Source: Christensenella sp. UBA4263 (GTDB lineage Bacteria; Bacillota; Clostridia; Christensenellales; Aristaeellaceae). From it: a stretch of DNA of 28,838 nt. The stretch spans positions 32,886 to 61,723 of the forward strand of contig DGWH01000011.1 in assembly GCA_002395225.1 (NCBI GenBank), in the 5' to 3' direction. The position numbers and the translations under genes were made by a program. This document shows, one piece after another, positions 1-7,294 of this stretch (positions are counted from its first letter, which is position 1; each line of letters starts with the position of its first letter). Below the pieces are notes generated by a model. It saw only the letters and a list, made by a program, of their open reading frames with translations. It was not told the DNA's origin and searched no databases.

Positions 1-25
1 GTCAGGTACAGCGCATCTTTTTTCA

Positions 26-115
26 GTCCTCACACTTGCCATTTGCCGGAGCCGCATTGCATGAGGCCTGGATTGGACATCTGTCACTGCAGGACAGGGC
101 CATCCTTTCAGATTT
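26..115 (-). repeat. Interspersed repeat copy R1
   Basis: This is a full-length member of the short repeat family described at 24430-24607. Read on the + strand it has the family blocks in order: TTTGCCGGAG, then a GCATTGCATGAGGCCTGGAT block, then the core hairpin CTGTC...GACAG (81-97), then GGGCCATCCTTT. It begins only a few bases after the stop codon of the GH28 gene. AGGA occurs at both edges on the minus strand. No start codon leading to a real gene is visible between this copy and the window edge. Confidence 0.75.
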
Positions 116-1337
116 CCTCTACATTCACAAACTGCTTTTCAGGTCCTTTGACGCCGGTCATCACCAGACCTTTCAGTTCCAGTCCTCTGCAGTGTTCGGC
201 ATAGATGCCTGCCCGGTTCATGGGGAACGAGCTGGCACACATGACCGGAATTTCCGGTTCTCCGTCCACCATCTCGATACTGACATTGTTCATCCGGAAA
301 TCTTCAATCGGTGATTCGGGAATTCCATACAGGCAGATCGCAGCACTTCTGCAGCCGCTCACCTGAATATTGGAAAGCTGAATATGACGGACTGAAGGCG
401 TTCCAGCGTCCACCGGCTGCGGATTCGGATCCGCAACAAACGGTTCATGACCATCTTTGCCGCAGTAATACATCATGTTGACCACAAACGGACAGATGAC
501 ATTGTGCATCATCACGCCGCTGACCGTCATCCCGTCCAGCGCGCCGCCGCGATGTCTTCTCGTCTTGATCCGAATGCCGCGGTCCGTCCCGTTAAAGATA
601 CAGCCGGTCACGGATACATGCCGGATGCTGCCGCTCATCTCGCTGCCAAGAACCACGCCGCCGTGGCCATGATTCATGGTACAGCCCGTGATCACAATGT
701 TTTCGCAGGGAACCTGTTCATCTGCATCTTCCGTTCCCGCCTTGATGGCAATGCAGTCATCTCCCACATCAATATAGCACCCGATAATCCGCACATTCCG
801 GCAGCTTTCCGGATCGATTCCATCTGTGTTCGGCGAATCATACGGATTGACGATGCTTACGCCGGAAATCAGGATATTGCTGCTGCAGAGCGGATGCAGT
901 GTCCAGGCCGGGCTGTTCTGCACACGGAAATCACGCAGCTGAATGTTCTCACAGCGTTCAAAGCAGATAAAACAGGGTCTGGCTGCTTTATTCGCTTTCT
1001 TCCGATGCAGTTCCCACCAGTGCTGTCCATTGCCCTCCAGCGTTCCGGGGCCTGTTACAAAGAGGTTCTGCTGCCCATAGGCATACAGGAGAGGACGGTA
1101 GCTGTCCTGCTCATACCCTTCCCATCTGGTACGAATCACGGGATAATCTTCGGGATCATCCGAGAAACTGAGCACCGCTCCTGCTTCCAGATAAAGTTCA
1201 ATGTTGCTGTACAGTTCCAGTCCAACCGTTTCATGGACACCGGCCGGAATCCGTACCTGTCCCCCGCCATTCTCTCTGAGTGCATCAATTGCCTTCTGAA
1301 CGGCATATTTTCCAAACTGATTAAATAACGGTTCCAT
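108..1337 (-). CDS. Glycoside hydrolase family 28 (polygalacturonase-like)
   Basis: The 409-residue product has the right-handed beta-helix pattern of GH28 pectinases. The family signature is complete: NTDG near residue 170, a GDDC aspartate pair near 193, a GHGG histidine near 223 and RGIRIK near 253. In GH28 the three aspartates and the histidine form the inverting hydrolysis site, and the Arg-Lys pair binds the galacturonate carboxylate. No signal peptide is visible, so a cytoplasmic enzyme acting on imported oligogalacturonides is more likely than a secreted pectinase. The exact substrate (galacturonan, rhamnogalacturonan or a modified oligomer) cannot be read from sequence. The start is supported by GGATGAGG upstream of ATG. 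The gene lies 8 bases after rpiB, apparently in one operon with it. Confidence 0.9.
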   Translation of the reverse strand: MEPLFNQFGKYAVQKAIDALRENGGGQVRIPAGVHETVGLELYSNIELYLEAGAVLSFSDDPEDYPVIRTRWEGYEQDSYRPLLYAYGQQNLFVTGPGTLEGNGQHWWELHRKKANKAARPCFICFERCENIQLRDFRVQNSPAWTLHPLCSSNILISGVSIVNPYDSPNTDGIDPESCRNVRIIGCYIDVGDDCIAIKAGTEDADEQVPCENIVITGCTMNHGHGGVVLGSEMSGSIRHVSVTGCIFNGTDRGIRIKTRRHRGGALDGMTVSGVMMHNVICPFVVNMMYYCGKDGHEPFVADPNPQPVDAGTPSVRHIQLSNIQVSGCRSAAICLYGIPESPIEDFRMNNVSIEMVDGEPEIPVMCASSFPMNRAGIYAEHCRGLELKGLVMTGVKGPEKQFVNVEEI

Positions 1338-1345
1338 TCTTTACC

Positions 1346-1798
1346 TCATCCTTCCAGAGACTCACCGCGTTCAATTGCCATAATCTGTCCGACACGCCGG
1401 GCATGCCGGTCTCCCTCAAACGAAGCGCCGAGGAAGCTGTCGACGATCATGAGTCCCAGTTCTGTTCCGACAACGCGGGCACCCAGTGCCAGCGCATTGG
1501 CATCATTGTGTCTGCGCCCCATGGCCGCTGAATACGGATCTGAACAGCAGACGCAGCGAATTCCCCGAACTTTATTGGCCGCAATCGATATCCCGACTCC
1601 GGTGCCGCAGCAAAGAATTGCCCGTTCACATTCCCCGCTCATCACGGCATTGCAGGCCCGCTGGGCAAATACCGCATAATCACAGCTTGCCGCCGAATCC
1701 GTTCCGTAATCCTTAAAGGCAATCCCTTTTTCCTCAAGGTGTTTCTCGATTTCTCTTTTCAGCGGAAGTCCCGCATGATCACTTGCAATCGCCAGCAT
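1346..1798 (-). CDS. rpiB: Ribose-5-phosphate isomerase B / LacAB family
   Basis: The 150-residue protein interconverts ribose 5-phosphate and ribulose 5-phosphate in the pentose phosphate pathway. Family members also include galactose-6-phosphate isomerase subunits and related sugar-phosphate isomerases. Visible hallmarks are SDHAG at residue 6, the catalytic-cysteine loop CGTGVGIS near residues 64-71, and RRHNDANALALGAR near residue 96, which carries the phosphate-binding and catalytic histidine. The length is normal for RpiB. ATG is preceded by AAGGAGG at good spacing. The position between a zinc-ribbon gene and a pectin-type glycosidase leaves open a dedicated role in sugar catabolism instead of the general pentose phosphate pathway. 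Confidence 0.92.
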   Translation of the reverse strand: MLAIASDHAGLPLKREIEKHLEEKGIAFKDYGTDSAASCDYAVFAQRACNAVMSGECERAILCCGTGVGISIAANKVRGIRCVCCSDPYSAAMGRRHNDANALALGARVVGTELGLMIVDSFLGASFEGDRHARRVGQIMAIERGESLEG

Positions 1799-1833
1799 CG
1801 ATTCTCTCCTCCTTCATATACAGCAGCCTGTCA

Positions 1834-2067
1834 TCAGTCAATAAAATCCTCCGGGGTAAGCGGCCCCTGGGATTCCTCCAGTTCATCCGCCATGCTGTCC
1901 CCCTGAATACGCGCAGAGAGTACCGCACGCAGCTGATCCGGTGACAGCACCGTATTGGTTCCCATACAGTCCCTGCACCGATTCATACATTCCGGGCAGA
2001 CACAGCCAAAGTTTCTCCCCTCCGCCTGAATCATATATGTTCCACAGCGTCGGCAGCTGCACCGCAT
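1834..2067 (-). CDS. Small zinc-ribbon protein (77 residues)
   Basis: The reading frame is open from 2169, but the start at 2067 is chosen because a perfect AGGAGGTG ribosome binding site lies just upstream (about 2073-2080). That start also avoids overlap with the deacetylase gene. The product begins MRCSCRRCGTYM and continues with CVCPECMNRCRDCMG, giving several CxC/CxxC pairs that could bind one or two zinc ions. An acidic tail ends in TPEDFID. I do not recognise the family. It resembles small cytosolic zinc-ribbon proteins that flank other genes in Clostridia. It lies 35 bases ahead of rpiB. No function is proposed. Confidence 0.75.
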   Translation of the reverse strand: MRCSCRRCGTYMIQAEGRNFGCVCPECMNRCRDCMGTNTVLSPDQLRAVLSARIQGDSMADELEESQGPLTPEDFID

Positions 2068-2091
2068 CTGCTCACCTCCTCTCCCCTCACC

Positions 2092-2134
2092 GTTGTCATT
2101 TCCCGGCCTGTCGCTGTGTGACAGACCACTCCTG
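2092..2134 (-). repeat. Interspersed repeat copy R2 (internally deleted)
   Basis: This short copy keeps TGTCATTTCCCGG, the core hairpin CTGTCGCTGTGTGACAG (2108-2124) and CCACTCCTGTC, but lacks the middle block of the family. It sits between the deacetylase stop codon and the strong ribosome binding site of the zinc-ribbon gene. AGGAG is present at both edges on the minus strand. Confidence 0.6.
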
Positions 2135-2920
2135 TCAGGGTTTCTGTTCTCTTGCCTTAAGGCTTTCAAGGAGCAGCTGTTCCCCTTCTATCCCCGCATC
2201 CGGCAGCCGCATATGGGCCGGACACCGGGCAAGAATACGGCGCTCTTCCATGGATGTGGAAAGCCTGCGGAACGTATACCCGCCATCCCGGTAATACTGC
2301 ACAATCTCAGGCAATGCCAGCCGGGTATTTTTCTTGCCGTCATGTGCCAGCAAAATGACCACATCCCGACCGTTTGTTGTTTTCCGGACACTTGAAAATA
2401 CGGCTTTTGCATCCATATCCTCATAGGTATCCCGTGTCATGGCATTCCAGTCAAACCAGCTCCATCCCAGATCTGTTACCTTCTTTTTCGTCGGGTACGG
2501 ATAGCTGGAGCTGCCTCCCGGAAACCGAAACAAATCCGTCGTATACGATTCATCCCCAAGAATCTCATGCATTTCTTTGATGAAACGCCGGAACACCAGC
2601 TCAAGCTGCGCCGGTTCATCCTTGATTCCACCGGAGGAATGGTCCATGGTGTGGCAGGCGATGGTATCGCCGCGCTCAAAGATCATTCGGGTATACTCCG
2701 GAAAAGCCCGTGCCTGCAGGCCCAGCAGAAAAAACGTGGCGGGAACCTCCAGTTCATCCAGAATAGCCAGAAGTTCCGGCGTCGCCTTTTTGGGGCCGTC
2801 ATCAAATGTCAGGTATACCACTTTCTCGGGCAGCTGTTCTTTTCCCTCCGCTATTCCGGCAGTTGAAAAAAGAAAACAGCAGACCATAAAAATGAGCCAA
2901 ATCTTCATACGTTTAAACAT
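2135..2920 (-). CDS. Secreted polysaccharide deacetylase (NodB domain)
   Basis: The 261-residue protein begins with a hydrophobic signal or anchor segment (MKIWLIFMVCCFLFSTAG) and continues as a carbohydrate esterase family 4 domain. All five NodB motifs are visible: TFDDGP with the catalytic aspartate, HTMDH with the metal histidines, RFPGG, WFDWNAMTRD, and LLAHD near the C-terminus. Such enzymes remove N-acetyl groups from peptidoglycan, chitin or surface glycans outside the membrane, using zinc or a similar metal. The frame is open further upstream, but the start at 2920 is chosen because GGGAGGAGAA precedes it and the signal peptide follows at once. Upstream lie a repeat copy and a long leader with a clear promoter at 3241-3269. 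Confidence 0.88.
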   Translation of the reverse strand: MFKRMKIWLIFMVCCFLFSTAGIAEGKEQLPEKVVYLTFDDGPKKATPELLAILDELEVPATFFLLGLQARAFPEYTRMIFERGDTIACHTMDHSSGGIKDEPAQLELVFRRFIKEMHEILGDESYTTDLFRFPGGSSSYPYPTKKKVTDLGWSWFDWNAMTRDTYEDMDAKAVFSSVRKTTNGRDVVILLAHDGKKNTRLALPEIVQYYRDGGYTFRRLSTSMEERRILARCPAHMRLPDAGIEGEQLLLESLKAREQKP

Positions 2921-2942
2921 ACATTCCGACTTCTCCTCCCTT

Positions 2943-3022
2943 ATGAGCAGTGACTTGGTCTTTGGGCACCGCTGTTTCTCGGTGCTCATATTTGACACAC
3001 TGCCGCTGTGGCGGCAGGCCCA
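2943..3022 (-). repeat. Interspersed repeat copy R3, flanked by CTCCCTT direct repeats
   Basis: A diverged full copy of the family. On the + strand it reads TTGGTCTTTGGGCACCGCTG, then TATTTGACACACTG, with core hairpin CTGCCGC...GCGGCAG (3000-3016), then GCCCACTCC. Identical CTCCCTT heptamers lie directly outside it at 2936-2942 and 3023-3029 (AAGGGAG on the minus strand). The proximal heptamer is part of the ribosome binding site used by the deacetylase gene, as expected if the element duplicated its target. Confidence 0.7.
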
Positions 3023-3240
3023 CTCCCTTTCGGGGAGTGAGAATTTTCCTTATCCCCTTTCTCCTCTTCACGAGTTTTCGTTTCAACGCATCATTCTGTG
3101 CATCGAATCCTTTGCAAGAAATAAAATAAGACTTTCCTTTTTTGTCCGTTGCTCAGACAAAGAAATCCCTCCACACCTCCACCCGCTGTCGGGACGAGGG
3201 TTGGAGGGACATGTCCACCTAAAGCTTTTTCAATCTCAGC

Positions 3241-3269
3241 ATTATATCTTGTTCACGATTACGTTGCAA
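3241..3269 (-). promoter_or_regulatory. Sigma-70 type promoter for the deacetylase operon
   Basis: On the minus strand TTGCAA (3264-3269) and a perfect TATAAT (3241-3246) are separated by 17 bases. The promoter points toward the polysaccharide deacetylase and lies downstream of the broken PemK gene, so it starts a new transcription unit. Confidence 0.65.
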
Positions 3270-3343
3270 TTTCAGCATAAATAATAATTCCTTTTTTCTC
3301 TCAAAATAAGCTTAATCGTCTTTCTGTAATCTTTAGGTCCGTT

Positions 3344-3671
3344 TTAATCATCATGTAACAACATATCAATTCTTTCTTTTATAAGTTCAATATCAACAGG
3401 ATGTAGATCACCTATCTTTTTATCAAAATCCTCCGGCTTTAGGTTCTCAACTCTTGTAAGCCTCACAGTCGATGGTATTGATAAATTTGCAGATTTCCAC
3501 ATGATGATCTCATATTCACCCCACATTTTCTAGAAGAATGCTTTGTAATCTCAGCACTCAAAAATACGCCTCTGTGGGAGAAATGATCAAAACCGGTCTG
3601 CGTTTACACCCCTCATGATTTTCATACTCGAACCATGCCCACCAGATTTCCCATCGCTTATACACGAACAT
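3344..3671 (-). pseudogene. PemK/MazF-type toxin gene broken by two frameshifts
   Basis: Three consecutive frames together read as one PemK/MazF endoribonuclease of about 110 residues. Frame one starts MFVYKRWEIWWAWFEYENHE, continues with KRRPVLIISPTEAYF and stops. Frame two carries LSAEITKHSSRKCG. Frame three carries GEYEIIMWKSANL, then PSTVRL and DFDKKIGDLHPVDIELI, to the stop at 3344. Restoring one base in the five-A run (3560-3564, T on the coding strand) and one in the four-C run (3519-3522, G on the coding strand) would give a continuous protein. The ATG at 3671 overlaps the antitoxin stop codon by 14 bases, a layout that suggests translational coupling. As written the sequence encodes no toxin. 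Two homopolymer errors in the assembly are the alternative explanation. Confidence 0.8.
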
Positions 3672-4230
3672 ATTCCTCCCAGTCCTCATAAGAATCTTCT
3701 GGAAGAATAATATGTCCTGTTTTCCCTCGCAAGTAACTCTTTTGAGAAAATTTCAGTATCTTTTCCTCAGTCGTTGAAACTTTTTTCTGTGTTTTAAAAT
3801 ATCTCTTGATAGATTCCGTATCAATTTTCTTATTCTGGCCTGGATCAAAAACCTGAGCCCATGGAGCTCCTGGGGTATGTGTCAGTTCAACCAAATATCC
3901 GGTTGAATACTTTCCATACTTGCTTAACACATCCAGTATTAATTCTTTTTCTTCAGATGTCAATGCGAATTCAGTTGGCGCCTCATCTTCTAAAATATCT
4001 TTATTGAATCTGCTATATTTCCTGTAAATAACGGGCACTACTGGTCCGAGCTTCCATGCCTCAATATCTTCAGCAAAAAGAGGCTGGTCATGTTCTGCAA
4101 GAAAATATCCCTGAACAAAAAACATGAGTTTCTGAAGGCGAAGGTTCGTCATTCCATCATCAAGGCCATGCTCCGCTTTAATCCGCAGAATATCAATCAT
4201 AAACTTTGCCACATCTTCCGCTTTAGCCAT
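3658..4230 (-). CDS. Panacea-domain antitoxin (DUF4065/SocA-like), copy 1
   Basis: The 190-residue protein has the Panacea signature: TNLRLQKLMFFVQGYFLAEH near residue 29, then EAWKLGPVVPVIYRKY, then KYGKYSTGYLVELTH followed by PGAPWAQV. Panacea proteins are hyper-promiscuous antitoxin scaffolds that neutralise many unrelated toxins by direct contact. Here the partner is read from the neighbour, a PemK/MazF gene that overlaps its 3' end and is frameshifted. ATG is preceded by AAGGAGAAAGA. The region is visibly richer in A+T than the flanking proA and glycan genes, which suits recent acquisition. With the toxin broken the gene may persist as a relic or may protect against related incoming toxins; this is inference. 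Confidence 0.85.
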   Translation of the reverse strand: MAKAEDVAKFMIDILRIKAEHGLDDGMTNLRLQKLMFFVQGYFLAEHDQPLFAEDIEAWKLGPVVPVIYRKYSRFNKDILEDEAPTEFALTSEEKELILDVLSKYGKYSTGYLVELTHTPGAPWAQVFDPGQNKKIDTESIKRYFKTQKKVSTTEEKILKFSQKSYLRGKTGHIILPEDSYEDWEEYVRV

Positions 4231-4302
4231 TCTTTCTCCTTCCCCTTAGATCCTTCATCTTTTAACAGTTACATACGATTCTAATTCCATAATCCATGAT
4301 TC

Positions 4303-4423
4303 ACCCACCATAAGTCCGTTTTTGATTTGCTGACATATCAAAAGCGGCCATTTTAGCAGTGTATCAAGCAAAAATAGAAGCGAAAAAGTGGAATTCTGAA
4401 TCTGAAAGAGACTTTTGGTGGGT
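4303..4423. repeat. 121-bp segment bounded by 14-bp imperfect inverted repeats
   Basis: ACCCACCATAAGTC (4303-4316) and GACTTTTGGTGGGT (4410-4423) are inverted repeats with one mismatch. A further inverted pair, GGTAAACCA (4421-4429) and TGGTTTACC (4481-4489), lies beside them. The interior is AT-rich with no gene. It could be a miniature transposable element or a regulatory structure upstream of the Panacea gene. The 4231-4533 interval holds nothing else that I can identify. Confidence 0.4.
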
Positions 4424-4533
4424 AAACCATCCATTAGATTAAAAGGCTGTTATAAGTAAAAAGTGATTTAGATGAGCCTCTGGTTTACCTAAAGTGTAAT
4501 TGATTCCGGGCTCAAAGTCAAATCCTATCTGCC

Positions 4534-5841
4534 TTATTTCCCCATTCTGTCAATATGCGTAAACTGCCTTCTGCCGGATGAGAAATCCGCCACACAGTCT
4601 CCGTTGCCCTCGAGCAGATACTTGTATGAGCAAAGGCCTTCAAGCCCCATGGGTCCCCTGGCATGGATCTTTCCGGTAGAGATTCCGACTTCGGCGCCAA
4701 ATCCATACCGATATCCATCCGCGAAACGGGTAGAACAGTTATGATAAACCCCCGCGGAATCCACCAGTGCAAAGAAGCGGCGGACCGCGGCGCTGTCCTC
4801 TGTCACGATGCAGTCCGTATGATGTGAGCCATACCGGTTAATGTGCTCTATAGCCGCCTCTACGCTGTCCACAAGATGCACATTGATCACCAGATCGCCA
4901 TATTCCGTGCTGTAGTCCTCTTCGCAGAGGGGATCGGCCTGAATGCCTGCTGCAACCAGCTTTTCCCGTGCCGCCTCATCCGCCTTCAGATGCACCCCTG
5001 CGTCCAAAAGCGCCCGGCAGCTCCGAAGAAGCGCCGCTTCAGCCTCTGCATGAACCAGCAGGGTCTCTGCTGAATTACAGGCCGCCGGATACTGGGTCTT
5101 TGAATCCACTGCCAGCCGGGCCGCCATTTCCGGATCCGCAGACCTGTCCAGGTACAGATGACAGATTCCGCTGCTGTGTCCCAGTACCGGAATCCGGGTA
5201 TGATCCATGATATATCTGACAAATGCATTGCTTCCTCTGGGAATGATCAGGTCGACGAGGTCATCCATTTTCAGCATCTCAGCCACTTCCTCGCGGCTTT
5301 TCAGCAGGGCGATCCAGTCACCTGCCGGGAAGCCGGTCTGAACCGTCTCCCCGCGGATAATGTCATAAAGAACGGAATTGGTCCGGATGGCCTCAATTCC
5401 CCCTTTCAGGAGAACGGCGTTTCCGCTTTTCAGGCACAGCCCTGCAATCTGAACCAGCGCATCCGGCCGCGATTCAAAGATCACCCCGATGACGCCAATG
5501 GGGCAGGTCACCCTGGACATCTGCAGCCCGTCTGCCAGTTCCGTGCGCTTTATGACCCGATGAATCGGATCATCCATTTTTGCCAGTGCCCGAAGTCCGT
5601 CTGTCACATCATGCAGCTTCTTTTCATCAAATTTCAGCCGATGAATCAGCTGCTGTGCAATCCCTTCTGATTCAGCCGCCCGGATGTCCTCCCCGTTTGC
5701 CTTAAAAATATCCGCTTTCCTTTTTTCAAGCGCATCCGCAATACTCAAAAGCAGCCGGTTTCTCTCCTCATTTCCGGTTGCCGCCAGATGAAAACTGGAC
5801 TGCCTGGCCGCACCGGCCAGGGCTCTCATTTCATTACTCAT
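4534..5841 (-). CDS. proA: Gamma-glutamyl phosphate reductase
   Basis: The 435-residue protein reduces gamma-glutamyl phosphate with NADPH to glutamate semialdehyde, the second step of proline synthesis in the cytosol. It shows the aldehyde-dehydrogenase fold pattern typical of ProA: VIGVIFESRPDA near residue 115, NAVLLKGG, LVDLIIPRGS and the catalytic cysteine in PAACNSAETLL near residue 255. Full length is normal. The start overlaps the end of the upstream LCP gene by 8 bases, and translational coupling is likely. The expected partner proB (glutamate 5-kinase) is not adjacent, which is unusual because the pair is commonly found together. Confidence 0.95.
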   Translation of the reverse strand: MSNEMRALAGAARQSSFHLAATGNEERNRLLLSIADALEKRKADIFKANGEDIRAAESEGIAQQLIHRLKFDEKKLHDVTDGLRALAKMDDPIHRVIKRTELADGLQMSRVTCPIGVIGVIFESRPDALVQIAGLCLKSGNAVLLKGGIEAIRTNSVLYDIIRGETVQTGFPAGDWIALLKSREEVAEMLKMDDLVDLIIPRGSNAFVRYIMDHTRIPVLGHSSGICHLYLDRSADPEMAARLAVDSKTQYPAACNSAETLLVHAEAEAALLRSCRALLDAGVHLKADEAAREKLVAAGIQADPLCEEDYSTEYGDLVINVHLVDSVEAAIEHINRYGSHHTDCIVTEDSAAVRRFFALVDSAGVYHNCSTRFADGYRYGFGAEVGISTGKIHARGPMGLEGLCSYKYLLEGNGDCVADFSSGRRQFTHIDRMGK

Positions 5842-6640
5842 AGATAACCTCTGTCAGTTTCTGCTGCATCTGCGCAGCATCTGCACGAAGCGGATCTGCT
5901 TCCAGCACCGCCTCTGCCTGCGGCAGGAACAGGTCTGTATGATGTTCGCCGCTTTTCAGGCTGGAACCGAGAGTCACGGCCGACATGATTTTCACATTGG
6001 TATCCATGGAGGAAAGGAGCTTCTGTCCGGCGCCCATCATGCTCATGAGATCCTGACCGGCAATCTGCCTCAGGAGCTGCAGAATAACCTCATAGCTCCG
6101 GTTCCGGTCCTCATCCCCGGGAAGCGACAAGCGCATATAGGCCAGCGCTTCCTCACCGCTGAGTGCCCAGGTATCCGCTTCAAGTCCCAGTGCCTGGTTT
6201 TCCTCGGCCGTTGGCGTAATCCATACCCCGCCCACTTCATCCACAATTTCGGGAATCATGGACATCTTCATGGACAGATACATCGAAATATTGAGATCCA
6301 GCAGCCGGTTCAGCGTACGTGCCACCAGCAGCCCGCCGGACCGCTTGTCCCCCAGACTGTAGACATCCGAAAGAGGGACCTCCCCGGAAATTTCCGGAAT
6401 TTCCACCATCAGGCGGGGATCAACAGAGACCATGACCGCTTTCCCGCTGGCCGTATTCAGCGAGGCAATCGCCACCATCTGTGTACGGTCTTCCTCCTGC
6501 ATCAGGAACAGCACATTGGTAACGGCTTTGTTCCGATTCTTTGAGACTTCAAGGTCCCTGTTTTTCAGACGGATCCCGTCCGCCATGGCAGACCCGATGA
6601 TAAGAAGGACGAACACACATATCCATGCGATTTTTTTCAT
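5834..6640 (-). CDS. LytR-CpsA-Psr (LCP) family protein
   Basis: The 268-residue protein starts with a membrane anchor or signal segment (IAWICVFVLLIIGSAMA) and carries an LCP-type extracellular domain. Supporting pieces are NVLFLMQEEDRTQMVAIASL, DEVGGVWI, LSGEEALAYMRL and the arginine-rich DEDRNRSYEVILQLL, which matches the conserved segment that contacts the polyprenyl phosphate. LCP enzymes attach teichoic acids, capsules or other glycans to peptidoglycan. The domain is somewhat shorter and more divergent than in Bacillus TagTUV. It sits between a gtrA-like gene and proA with spacings of 9 and -8 bases, so all three are probably co-transcribed from the promoter at 7195-7223. Confidence 0.75.
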   Translation of the reverse strand: MKKIAWICVFVLLIIGSAMADGIRLKNRDLEVSKNRNKAVTNVLFLMQEEDRTQMVAIASLNTASGKAVMVSVDPRLMVEIPEISGEVPLSDVYSLGDKRSGGLLVARTLNRLLDLNISMYLSMKMSMIPEIVDEVGGVWITPTAEENQALGLEADTWALSGEEALAYMRLSLPGDEDRNRSYEVILQLLRQIAGQDLMSMMGAGQKLLSSMDTNVKIMSAVTLGSSLKSGEHHTDLFLPQAEAVLEADPLRADAAQMQQKLTEVIYE

Positions 6641-6649
6641 ACTACTGCC

Positions 6650-7147
6650 TCACTTTTTTCTGAATACAAACAGTTTGGAAAAGACGTAATTGAGAATAAT
6701 CACAACCAGGTTAATAATCAGCTTCATGGCCAGATCATTGAAATGGAGAACCTCTACCGTCAGAAACATCAGAAGCGTTTCTGCTCCCAGCGAAACAAGC
6801 CGCATGGAGAAAAAGCTCATGGCTTCCTTGATAAGCGCGCTCATATCGGCACAATGGGTCTTGAAAACAAACGTTTTATTGGCCCAGTATCCGAAAATCA
6901 CGGCCAGAATCCACGCGGTCCAGGTTCCCGGCATGACCGTCATGCCTAGCACCCGCGTGGCAAACCAGTAAACCAGATAATTGACCGCCGTGGTGGCCAC
7001 GCCCACGAACAGGTAGCTGATCAGTTCCGTATTATTCCACAGGCCGAGGCACTTCTCCCCCAGCGCCGGCGAGATCTTTGAAAGGACTGCAATGACTGCC
7101 CTTGCGAGGCCGTCAATTCCCTTCCACAGTAATTCCAGTATCTTCAT
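6650..7147 (-). CDS. GtrA family membrane protein
   Basis: The 165-residue protein has four predicted membrane helices and the GtrA pattern: LISYLFVGVATTAVNYLVYW near residue 43, then WILAVIFGYWANKTFVFKT, and NLVVIILNYVFSKLFVFRKK at the C-terminus. GtrA-type proteins are small carriers linked to movement of polyprenyl-linked sugars across the membrane and often support GT-C glycosyltransferases. It is the first gene of an operon with an LCP protein, which also points to cell-surface glycans. ATG is preceded by GAAGGGA and lies about 50 bases from a near-consensus promoter. Confidence 0.85.
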   Translation of the reverse strand: MKILELLWKGIDGLARAVIAVLSKISPALGEKCLGLWNNTELISYLFVGVATTAVNYLVYWFATRVLGMTVMPGTWTAWILAVIFGYWANKTFVFKTHCADMSALIKEAMSFFSMRLVSLGAETLLMFLTVEVLHFNDLAMKLIINLVVIILNYVFSKLFVFRKK

Positions 7148-7194
7148 CGTTTCCCTTCTATCCAGTAACGTTATCTGCTTTTATAAGCCCGCTC

Positions 7195-7223
7195 ATTATA
7201 TCAAAACACCTGACACGGGTCAA
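7195..7223 (-). promoter_or_regulatory. Near-consensus sigma-70 promoter
   Basis: On the minus strand TTGACC (7218-7223) and TATAAT (7195-7200) are separated by exactly 17 bases. It drives gtrA-like - LCP - proA and lies just after the terminator of the upstream regulator gene, giving a clean operon boundary. Confidence 0.85.
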
Positions 7224-7265
7224 ACAAAGATCGGCAAAGGCCGGCATTTTTCCGCTCCGGTACAC

Positions 7266-7290
7266 AAAAGGGAACGGTTTCCCGTTCCCT
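7266..7290 (-). terminator. Intrinsic terminator after the MFS-LuxR gene
   Basis: On the minus strand AGGGAACGG, loop GAAA, CCGTTCCCT is followed by TTT. It begins five bases past the stop codon of the regulator gene. Confidence 0.8.
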
Positions 7291-7294
7291 CAGT

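Larger units (their letters stand above)
2921..3343 (-). promoter_or_regulatory. Long leader region of the deacetylase gene
   Basis: This 423-base stretch holds no convincing gene. It contains a promoter (3241-3269), repeat copy R3 (2943-3022), and between them about 200 bases with hairpin potential. On the minus strand these include a GGACATGTCC palindrome near 3210 and a G/C-rich stem in which CCCTCCA near 3200 can pair with TGGAGGG near 3163, enclosing CCCGACAGCGGG. Transcription from the promoter would give an RNA leader of roughly 310 bases. I do not recognise a known riboswitch class in it. Confidence 0.5.

Noticed and set aside
3344..3526. The 60-codon frame as a stand-alone small gene
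   Set aside because: Its sequence matches the C-terminal half of a PemK/MazF protein and the missing N-terminal half lies directly upstream in other frames. No ribosome binding site precedes its ATG.
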